Source: Komagataeibacter swingsii
GTDB taxonomy: Bacteria; Pseudomonadota; Alphaproteobacteria; Acetobacterales; Acetobacteraceae
NCBI RefSeq assembly: GCF_003207895.1
Contig: NZ_NKUB01000007.1
Coordinates: 62,001-126,000 of the forward strand
DNA length: 64,000 nt
Reading direction: 5' to 3'
The notes beneath the pieces were generated by a model that saw only the letters and a program-made list of their open reading frames with translations, was not told the DNA's origin and did not search any database. Below are positions 57,707 to 64,000 of this stretch, one piece after another (positions within the stretch are counted from its first letter, which is position 1; each line of letters opens with the position of its first letter). The position numbers and the translations under genes are program-made.

Positions 57707-57797
57707 AAAGTAACAAAAGTTTCCGGGGGCCGCCTTTTTTCAAAAAGGCGGCGTTCTTCGAAGCTTTTTGAAAAAAGCTTCACCAAAAACCTTTTGG
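57707..57797 (-). repeat. dispersed palindromic repeat, full copy (minus orientation)
   Basis: Begins at the base after the alpha-E stop codon. Left arm AAAAGTTTCCGGGGG, then GCCGCCTTTTTT/AAAAAGGCGGC, GAAGCTTTTTGA/AAAAGCTTC, and right arm CACCAAAAACCTTTTGGG. It lies between a plus-strand gene and minus-strand tRNA-Gln. Confidence 0.88.
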
Positions 57798-57939
57798 GAC
57801 TGGCATAGGTAAGCCGATAGAGGCTTGATATGTCCTATGAAAGCACGTCGTCGTAGGACGTGCCGGGGCCGGTCTGGCCTGCCATGGCGTGGCCAATAGA
57901 TGACCACTGGCCCGGATACTTTACGATTCCGGGAATGGC

Positions 57940-58014
57940 TGGCTGGGGCGGGAGGGTTCGAACCTCCGCATGGCGGAATCAAAATCCGCTGCCTTACCAC
58001 TTGGCTACGCCCCA
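57940..58014 (-). tRNA. tRNA-Gln (TTG)
   Basis: The minus strand folds with acceptor TGGGGCG/CGCCCCA, anticodon loop TTTTGAT (anticodon TTG), T arm GAGGG-pairs around TTCGAAC, G73 and encoded CCA (57940-57942). Length is 75 nt. Confidence 0.96.
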
Positions 58015-58108
58015 ATAAGTCCGCTAACCGCGCGATTCGCGCGATACGGTGATCTTCTAATGTCTAAAGGGCCGTCCCGTAAAGGGGGGACAGCCCGATC
58101 CGGTCTGT

Positions 58109-58759
58109 TCAGGCCGAAGGTTCCAGCGGCAGGTCCACCAACGGGTCGGTGCCCGCGTCATACCCGGCACCGGGCATGGGGGCCTGTGGTGCCGCCGGGG
58201 CCAGGCCGGTAAAGCGCGCGGCGCGGTCCAGCGCCTGATCCAGCGCCGCCATGGTGGTGCCCATGTCCTGGCTGTCATCCCTGTCCCATGCCCGCAGGGT
58301 CATGGTCCAGACGCCCAGCAGGGCCTGCAGGCGCAGGCCACCGGCCAGGCCACTGGTTTCCATGCCCGCCGCATTGGCGATCCACTTCATGCTTTCCAGC
58401 GTAGCCCCCCCCAGCAGGATGGCCAGCGCCGGGTCCATGGGCAGGGCGCGCAGCACGCTGCGCACGCCTTCGCGGTACTGCTGGAACACGTCCAGACGGC
58501 GCATGAGCATGTCGAACAGCTTTTCGCGCACGCTGCCTTCGGACTCGTCCTCCACCAGCGCCGCCTCATCCGCCAGCCGGCCCAGCGTCAGCAGCAGCAT
58601 CGCCTTGCATGGCGCACGCCTGCGCGCGGTCTCCAGGCTCAGCCCGGCGTCGCGGGCCGCGTCAACGACCGTCACGCGTCGCCAGCCGTGCGAAGCGGCA
58701 CGTTCCAACGCTGAGCGGAGAAGGGTGGCGTCAAACAGGTCGTTATCCATGGAGGGCAT
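58109..58759 (-). CDS. TetR/COQ9-like protein
   Basis: A 216-residue helical protein with a TetR-type N-terminal HTH (RSALERAASHGWRRVTVVDAARDAGLSLETARRR) and a COQ9-like C-terminal region (LRLQALLGVWTMTLRAWDRD), the layout of COQ9 proteins in ubiquinone metabolism and of TetR-like regulators. GGAAG lies just before ATG 58759. It is followed 12 bases after its proC neighbour's stop region in the same direction. It is either a lipid-binding COQ9 homologue or a regulator; not decidable here. Confidence 0.7.
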   Translation of the reverse strand: MPSMDNDLFDATLLRSALERAASHGWRRVTVVDAARDAGLSLETARRRAPCKAMLLLTLGRLADEAALVEDESEGSVREKLFDMLMRRLDVFQQYREGVRSVLRALPMDPALAILLGGATLESMKWIANAAGMETSGLAGGLRLQALLGVWTMTLRAWDRDDSQDMGTTMAALDQALDRAARFTGLAPAAPQAPMPGAGYDAGTDPLVDLPLEPSA

Positions 58760-58807
58760 AATCTTCCGGGTTAAGGGTGGCGGTGGTGGGTACACGGCGC
58801 CACATGG

Positions 58808-59644
58808 TCATGAAACGGGCTGCGGGCCGGACAGTTCACGCGCCCGTTTTGCCCCCGCCTTCAGGGCGGCGGCAAGGGTCGTGGGCCATGCGCCGTCGGC
58901 CATCAGCACGTCCAGCGCCTTCTGCGTCGTGCCGTTGGGGCTGGTCACGTTGCGGCGCAGGGTGGCGGCGTCGATGCCGCTGTGCTGCATCAGCGCGCCG
59001 GCGCCCGATACCGTCTGGCGCGCGATCAGGCGGGCCAGGTCGGGCGGCAGGCCATCGGCCACGCCCAGTTGCTCCAGCAGTTCCGCCAGCAGGAAGACAT
59101 AGGCCGGGCCGCTGCCGGAAATGGAGGTGACGATATCGATCTGGTCTTCATGCTCGACCCACGCCACTTCCCCCACCGCGCGCAGCAGGCGCGTGCACAG
59201 CCTGCGCTGCGCGGGGGTTGCGATGGGGGGCGCGTAGCAGACCGTCATGCCCTGCCCGATGGCGCTGGGCGTATTGGGCATGGTGCGGATCACGATGGGG
59301 GTGGGGCTGCCGGCGGGCAGGTGGGCCGCCAGCGCATCCGTCAGGTTTTTCACCGTGCGGCCCGCCAGCACCGATATGACCGGCGCATGCACGGTAAAGG
59401 GCGCGACCGCGGACATGACGGCGTCCACCTTCTGCGGCTTGGTGGCCAGTATGATCATGCCCGGCCGGAAACCGGCCGGGACATCATCAAGGCTGCGGAC
59501 AAGGTGGTGCGGGGCGGGCACGGATTCGCGGTGGCGATCGACGATGAAGGACGGGGCCAGCCCTTCCTTCAGCCAGCCATCTAGCATCGCGCCGCCCATC
59601 TTGCCGCAGCCGACCAGGAGGAGCGGGGGAAGCGTTTCGGTCAT
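58808..59644 (-). CDS. proC: pyrroline-5-carboxylate reductase
   Basis: A 278-residue Rossmann enzyme that makes proline with NAD(P)H. The start LLLVGCGKMGGAMLDGW is the dinucleotide motif; IRTMPNTPSAIGQGMTV and SGSGPAYVFLLAELL are P5CR signatures. Its ATG shares one base with the YbjN stop, so the order YbjN-proC-COQ9-like is an operon. Confidence 0.95.
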   Translation of the reverse strand: MTETLPPLLLVGCGKMGGAMLDGWLKEGLAPSFIVDRHRESVPAPHHLVRSLDDVPAGFRPGMIILATKPQKVDAVMSAVAPFTVHAPVISVLAGRTVKNLTDALAAHLPAGSPTPIVIRTMPNTPSAIGQGMTVCYAPPIATPAQRRLCTRLLRAVGEVAWVEHEDQIDIVTSISGSGPAYVFLLAELLEQLGVADGLPPDLARLIARQTVSGAGALMQHSGIDAATLRRNVTSPNGTTQKALDVLMADGAWPTTLAAALKAGAKRARELSGPQPVS

Positions 59645-60147
59645 CAGGCCATCCCCACGCAGTCAAGCATCGCGGCTTCCAGTGCTTCCGCCGGTTTCTT
59701 GCCGCCCCACAGCACGAACTGGAAGGCGGGGTAGAAACGTTCACATTCGGTCAGGGCGATATCGATCATGTCTTCCAGGCTTTCCACCGATGCGCCCCGT
59801 GACCCGCGCAGCAGGACCGCGTGCCGGAATACGGGCGTGCCGTGGTCCGGGTCCATGCTGAAATGGCCGATCCACAGCCGTTCGTTGGCCAGTGCGAGCA
59901 GTTCGAACAGGTTGCGCCGCTGGTCGGCGGGGACCTTGAGGTCGAACGTGCAGGTGAAGTGCATGGCGTTCACTTCTTCCGACCAGCAGAAGAACAGGCC
60001 ATGGTCGCACCATTTGCCCGGTGCCTCGGCCGCCATTTCCGAATCGCTGCGGCGTTCGAAATTCCAGTCATATCCACCCACGATCCGTTCCATCAGATCG
60101 AGTGGATTCGTATTGCGTGGGATCGCTGTTTCAGTCAGAGCTGGCAT
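59644..60147 (-). CDS. YbjN domain-containing protein
   Basis: A 167-residue chaperone-fold-like YbjN protein (family related to type III chaperones), role unclear. Recognisable are the N-terminal PLDLMERIVGGYDWNFER, LFELLALANERLWIGHFSM and VLLRGSRGASVESLEDMIDIALTECERFYPAFQFVLWGG. It overlaps proC by one base. Confidence 0.88.
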   Translation of the reverse strand: MPALTETAIPRNTNPLDLMERIVGGYDWNFERRSDSEMAAEAPGKWCDHGLFFCWSEEVNAMHFTCTFDLKVPADQRRNLFELLALANERLWIGHFSMDPDHGTPVFRHAVLLRGSRGASVESLEDMIDIALTECERFYPAFQFVLWGGKKPAEALEAAMLDCVGMA

Positions 60148-60296
60148 GTGGCACTCCCCGAAGCCGTCGTGGAGGAAATCCGGACATGGGCCGGATTCCG
60201 TATCTCTGCATCCGGTCCGTGGCCTGTTGCGGGGAATCAGGGCGCGGACCGTCCTGTTACACTATGGTCCACCGGCACGCGCTGCAAGCGTTGTGC

Positions 60297-60593
60297 TTAC
60301 AGCCCCGAACGCGGGGGCGTGGCGGGCGCGGTCAGGCTGGCCTCAAGGTCGGAGACGCGGTCTTCCAGCCGGCTGATCCGGTTTTCCAGTTCGCCCTGCG
60401 CCAGGCGGGCGCGGGTCGCGACTTCGCGCACGACCTCGAATTCGTCGCGGCGCACCAGGTTCAGGCTGCCCAAGGTTTCATCCACGCGGGCGCGGACAAT
60501 GGCGCCGATTTCCTCACGCACGCCAGCCAGCGCCGAGAACGCGCCACCGGCCACACCGGCGAGGTCATCAAAAATGCGGGGCCTGTCGGACAT
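60297..60593 (-). CDS. ubiK: ubiquinone biosynthesis accessory factor UbiK
   Basis: A 98-residue BMFP/UbiK protein, helical with a coiled-coil C-terminus (ELENRISRLEDRVSDLEASL). The start MSDRPRIFDDLAGVAGGAFSALAGVREEI is typical. It assists UbiJ-linked ubiquinone synthesis and binds membrane through its amphipathic start. Confidence 0.87.
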   Translation of the reverse strand: MSDRPRIFDDLAGVAGGAFSALAGVREEIGAIVRARVDETLGSLNLVRRDEFEVVREVATRARLAQGELENRISRLEDRVSDLEASLTAPATPPRSGL

Positions 60594-60758
60594 AGTGGGT
60601 ACTCCATGACGTTCCGCGCCGCGTCCTGTGCCAGTCCACGCGCGAGATGAAAGCGGCTACTATAGACACATTGGCGGCTCAGGGCTATCCGCACGATTGC
60701 AGTGGCCGTGGCGACGCCGCAATATCGACTTCCATGCAACAGGGCGGGGTGCGGGACA

Positions 60759-61739
60759 GTGATCGTTATTACCGGGGGTGCGGGCTTCATCGGGTCGTGC
60801 ATGCAGCAGGCGCTGCACGCGCGCGGGATCGATACGGTCGTGGTGGACTGGCTGGGCAATGCGGGCAAGTGGCGCAACCTGCGCAACCACACGCCCACGC
60901 GCATCATCGCCCCCGAGGCGCTGGACGCATGGCTTGAAACCCGTCCCGACATAGCGGCGGTGATCCACCTGGGCGCGGTCAGCGAGACGACGGCAACCGA
61001 TGGCGACCTGGTGTGGCGCACCAATGTGGACCTGTCCGAACGGCTGCTGTCATGGTGCGCGCATGAAGGGGTGCGCTTCATCTATGCCTCCTCCGCCGCG
61101 ACGTACGGGGCGGCGGACAGGCCGGAACAGTTCAGTGACGATCCCGCCCTGCTGGACCGGCTGGCGCCGCTCAACCTGTATGGCTGGTCCAAGCAGGCAT
61201 TCGACCAGTCGGTTCTGCGCCGGGTGGCGGGGGGGGCGATGTCCGGCCTGTCATGGGCGGGGCTGAAATTCTTCAATGTCTATGGCCCCAATGAATACCA
61301 CAAGGGGCGCATGATATCGGTTGTGAAGGTCAAGTATGACGAGGCCCGCGCGGGCGGACCGCTGCGGCTGTTCCGCTCCGACGTGCCGGGGCTGGCGGAT
61401 GGGGCGCAGGCGCGTGACTTCATCTGGGTGGGGGATGTGGTCGATGTCATGCTGTGGCTGCTGGACCACGGGCATGTATGCGGGCTGTTCAACTGCGGCA
61501 CCGGGGTCGCGCGCACCTATGCCGATCTGGCCCACGCGGTCTGTGATGCGGTGGGGGTGCCGCGCCGCATCGAATTCATCGACATGCCCGAAGCCCTGCG
61601 CGGGCAGTACCAGTCCTTTACCCGCGCCGACATGGCCAGATTGCGGGCGGCGGGCTACAGCCGGGCCTTCACCACGCTGGAGGACGGGGTGCGCCGTTAC
61701 GTCCACGACTACCTTGCGGCCCCTGATCCCTACCTGTAA
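60759..61739 (+). CDS. hldD: ADP-glyceromanno-heptose 6-epimerase
   Basis: A 326-residue extended SDR that inverts C6 of ADP-heptose for the LPS inner core. NADP motif ITGGAGFIGS, HLGAVSETTATDGD, SSAATYG, the YGWSK catalytic Tyr-Lys and the FNVYGPNEYHKGRM motif are all HldD-like. GTG 60759 gives the normal start MIVITGGAGFIGS; the frame continues upstream to GTG 60702 without family likeness. Confidence 0.92.
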   Translation: MIVITGGAGFIGSCMQQALHARGIDTVVVDWLGNAGKWRNLRNHTPTRIIAPEALDAWLETRPDIAAVIHLGAVSETTATDGDLVWRTNVDLSERLLSWCAHEGVRFIYASSAATYGAADRPEQFSDDPALLDRLAPLNLYGWSKQAFDQSVLRRVAGGAMSGLSWAGLKFFNVYGPNEYHKGRMISVVKVKYDEARAGGPLRLFRSDVPGLADGAQARDFIWVGDVVDVMLWLLDHGHVCGLFNCGTGVARTYADLAHAVCDAVGVPRRIEFIDMPEALRGQYQSFTRADMARLRAAGYSRAFTTLEDGVRRYVHDYLAAPDPYL

Positions 61740-61780
61740 CCGCCTGCCGCCGCCTGAACCATGACAATGAAAGTGGGCCG

Positions 61781-62644
61781 ATGCTGCCTGTCCTGATCTT
61801 CCCGCAGTTCGATCCGGTAATGGTCCATTTCGGGCCGTTCGCCATCCGCTGGTATGCCATGGCCTATATCGTGGCGCTGGTGGCGGGCTGGCGTATCGCG
61901 CGCCACCTCGCCGCGCTGCCGCCGCGGGCGGCGACGACCCTTCAGGTGGATGATTTCCTGACATGGGCGACGCTGGGCGTGGTGCTGGGGGGGCGGCTTG
62001 GCTACATCCTGTTCTACCAGCCGGGTTTCTACCTGACGCACCCGCTGGCGATCCTGCAGGTCTGGCGGGGCGGCATGTCGTTCCATGGCGGGGCGGCGGG
62101 CGTGATTATCGCGCTGATCGTGTTCACGCGCCTCAACGGATTAAGCTTCCTTGCCTTTTCCGACCGTATCACCACAGTCGTGCCCATCGGGCTGGGGCTG
62201 GGGCGGCTGGCCAATTTCATCAATGGGGAACTGTGGGGGCGACCGGCCCCGTCCTCGCTGCCATGGGCCATGATCTTTCCCGATGCGGGGCCGGAACCGC
62301 GCCATCCGTCCGAACTGTATGAAGCCTTTGCCGAGGGGCTGCTGCTGTTCACCCTGCTGTGGTGCGTGTCGCGCAGCCTGCGCGTGCGCCAGCATCCCGG
62401 CTTTATCGCCGGGCTGTTCCTGTTCGGTTACGCCGTGGCGCGGACGGTATGCGAATGCTTTCGCGAGCCGGACGCCTTCATCGGCTTCCTGCCCTTTGGC
62501 GTGACGATGGGGCAGGTGCTGTGCGTGCCCATGGCGATCGGGGGGGCGGGGCTTATGCTCAACGCCTATATGCGTCCCGCGCGCACATCCGTCATGGCTG
62601 ACGACCCGGATGAACCCGCGAGCGATGACGGAACCGCCCGGTGA
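61781..62644 (+). CDS. lgt: prolipoprotein diacylglyceryl transferase
   Basis: A 287-residue inner-membrane enzyme that puts diacylglycerol on the lipobox Cys of prolipoproteins. Motifs include WYAMAYIVAL, the HGGAAGV segment (GGMSFHGGAAGV), LGRLANFINGELWGRP and PRHPSELYEA. Length is normal. Its stop overlaps the next gene's GTG (GTGA). It would process the predicted lipoprotein at 24258. Confidence 0.96.
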   Translation: MLPVLIFPQFDPVMVHFGPFAIRWYAMAYIVALVAGWRIARHLAALPPRAATTLQVDDFLTWATLGVVLGGRLGYILFYQPGFYLTHPLAILQVWRGGMSFHGGAAGVIIALIVFTRLNGLSFLAFSDRITTVVPIGLGLGRLANFINGELWGRPAPSSLPWAMIFPDAGPEPRHPSELYEAFAEGLLLFTLLWCVSRSLRVRQHPGFIAGLFLFGYAVARTVCECFREPDAFIGFLPFGVTMGQVLCVPMAIGGAGLMLNAYMRPARTSVMADDPDEPASDDGTAR

Positions 62645-63690
62645 GCGCACCCGGCGAACGCCTGGACCACTTCATGGCCCGGGCGAATGCCGCCTATTAC
62701 GCAGGGTGCGACCCGTTCGTCGATTTCATTACCGCGCCCGAGATATCGCAAGTGTTTGGTGAACTGCTGGGCGCATGGGTGGCGGTGGTGTGGGGGCTGT
62801 TGGGCCGTCCCGATCCCTTCATGCTGGTGGAGGCCGGGCCGGGGCGGGGGACGCTCATGGCCGATGCCCAGCGCCTGCTGCGCCGTGTCGCCCCCGCCTG
62901 CCACGGGGCCATGCGCGTGCACCTGATCGAGACCTCGCCCCGCCTGCGTGACGTGCAGGCGCATGCCCTGCATGACGCCACGGCCATGCCGGTACGCTGG
63001 CATGATGACCTGCGTGGCGTGCCCGACGGGCCGATGGTGCTGCTGGCCAATGAATTCCTCGACGCCCTGCCCATCCGGCAGTTCGTCAGGCGGGGGCAGG
63101 GCTGGGAAGAGCGCTTCGTGCATGATGGTGCGTTCACGCATGCCGCCTGTGATTTCCCGGCGGGCCATCCCGCGCGCCTGCGCCCGGTGCCTGAAGGCAG
63201 GGTGCTGGAAACCTGCCAGCCCGCGCTGGATTTCATCCATGCGCTTGGCACGCGCCTGCTGCGCTGGCCGGGGGCGGCGTTACTGATCGATTACGGGTAT
63301 GATGCCCCCGCATGGGGGGACAGCCTGCAGGCATTGCGGGATGGCCGACCGGCCGATCCACTGCTGGATGCGGGCCGCGCGGACCTTACGGCGCATGTTG
63401 ATTTCCGGGCCATTGCCGATCAGGCCCCCCGTGGGGTGGCGGTGTGGGGCAGCGTGACCCAGGGGGATTTCCTGTCCGCGCTGGGGCTTGCCGCGCGTGT
63501 TGAACAGCTTGCCCGTGCCGCCCCCGCGCAGGCGGATGAGATCCGCGCGGCGGCCATGCGGCTGGCCGCGCCGGAGCGCATGGGGCGGCTTTTTCGTGTA
63601 ATGGGGCTTTCATCCGGCCTTGCGGGCGACCTGCCGGGTTTTGCGGGCAGGCACGCGGGCGATGGGACAGGCAGGGGAGAAACGCGATGA
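62641..63690 (+). CDS. SAM-dependent methyltransferase (MidA/NDUFAF7 family)
   Basis: A 349-residue class I methyltransferase of the MidA/NDUFAF7 family, which in mitochondria methylates a complex I Arg. The motif FITAPEISQVFGELLGAW is diagnostic, followed by a SAM-binding VEAGPGRGTLMAD, a LLANEFLDALPIRQFV segment and a DYGYDAP loop. GTG 62641 overlaps the lgt stop. The N-terminus is short against the family (no DRIAADGPIP stretch). Operon with the next gene (ATGA). Confidence 0.9.
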   Translation: MSAPGERLDHFMARANAAYYAGCDPFVDFITAPEISQVFGELLGAWVAVVWGLLGRPDPFMLVEAGPGRGTLMADAQRLLRRVAPACHGAMRVHLIETSPRLRDVQAHALHDATAMPVRWHDDLRGVPDGPMVLLANEFLDALPIRQFVRRGQGWEERFVHDGAFTHAACDFPAGHPARLRPVPEGRVLETCQPALDFIHALGTRLLRWPGAALLIDYGYDAPAWGDSLQALRDGRPADPLLDAGRADLTAHVDFRAIADQAPRGVAVWGSVTQGDFLSALGLAARVEQLARAAPAQADEIRAAAMRLAAPERMGRLFRVMGLSSGLAGDLPGFAGRHAGDGTGRGETR

Positions 63691-64000
63691 CGACCGACAG
63701 CGCGATTACGGATGCGCAGGTGGTGCGCAGCCCGGTTTTCGCCGGGATCCGGCATGGATTCTTTACCCGTCTGGGGGGTGTGTCCACCGGGTCGTATGCC
63801 AGCCTGAACTGTTCGACCCGTTCGGCGGATGATCCGGCCGCCCTGCATGAAAACCGCCGTCGCGTGGCGCGGTATGTGGATGTGCGTCCCGAACGCCTGC
63901 TGGGCCTGACGCAGGTGCATGGCGACCGTACCATTACGGTCACGACGCCATGGGAAACCGGGCGCGGGCCGGAGGGCGACGCCATGGTGACCGACCGCCC
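63687..64000 (+). CDS. polyphenol oxidase/PgeF family protein (laccase domain), truncated by the window end
   Basis: Only the first 104 residues are present. The start (MTTDSAITDAQVVRSPVFAG) leads into GFFTRLGGVSTGSYASLNCS and LLGLTQVHGDR, the signature of the YfiH/PgeF (laccase-domain) family, which acts as purine nucleoside phosphorylase or a peptidoglycan-editing factor. Its ATG overlaps the methyltransferase stop. The rest lies outside the window. Confidence 0.9.
   Translation, partial: MTTDSAITDAQVVRSPVFAGIRHGFFTRLGGVSTGSYASLNCSTRSADDPAALHENRRRVARYVDVRPERLLGLTQVHGDRTITVTTPWETGRGPEGDAMVTDR

Overview
The window is GC-rich alphaproteobacterial chromosome. Gene content (NDUFA12-type complex I subunit, DUF2155 protein, lone MlaD, NrdJ-derived TSCPD protein, COQ9/TetR-like protein, GlnB-GlnA operon) and a dispersed palindromic repeat at gene ends point to Acetobacteraceae, most likely Komagataeibacter/Gluconacetobacter; the genus is inferred. 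About 60 protein genes and four tRNAs (His, Thr, Ser, Gln) are supported. There is no rRNA, CRISPR array, transposase, integrase or prophage.

Layout. 0-9 kb: an esterase/quinone oxidoreductase pair, glnB-glnA with a divergent aminotransferase, tRNA-His, a two-gene membrane/NAD(P)-binding operon, and rplM-rpsI. 9-17 kb: a secreted nuclease, small conserved proteins, ilvD, an AsmA-family protein, tRNA-Thr and a DsbA-like protein. 17.4-19 kb: an 8-oxoguanine deaminase gene with a palindromic repeat on each side. 19-27.5 kb: a visibly AT-richer block with an SDR, an SGNH hydrolase, a lytic transglycosylase and a translationally coupled SGNH-lipoprotein/MBOAT/small-protein operon, ending near tRNA-Ser. 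This block looks like a cell-wall (possibly peptidoglycan) O-acetylation and remodelling module. 28-39 kb: lepA, an S24-like regulator lacking its catalytic dyad, a possible lysozyme-inhibitor-like protein, a DEAD-box helicase, an alcohol dehydrogenase, a FemAB/GNAT-like protein, RidA and the NrdJ-derived protein. 39-46.4 kb: NDUFA12, mlaD and DUF2155 genes, otsB-otsA, dsbB and nadE. 46.5-49 kb: a repeat-rich RTX-like protein with five 96-bp tandem repeats, then an HU gene. 49-52.8 kb: lutA-lutB-lutC with a divergent LysR regulator. 52.9-57.7 kb: a four-gene peptidase/transglutaminase/circularly-permuted-ATP-grasp/alpha-E module, flanked by two direct copies of the repeat. 57.9-64 kb: tRNA-Gln and housekeeping genes (COQ9/TetR-like, proC, YbjN, ubiK, hldD, lgt, midA-like, pgeF-like truncated by the window end).

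The main signal outside the genes is a composite palindromic repeat of about 90-120 bp. It has an outer inverted repeat enclosing two A/T-loop hairpins, one built on GAAGCTTTTT and one on GGCGCCTTTTT. There are five full copies, one collapsed copy and one degenerate copy. Five of the six clear copies lie in gaps between convergent genes, so a bidirectional terminator role is plausible. They also bracket the three most accessory-looking modules.
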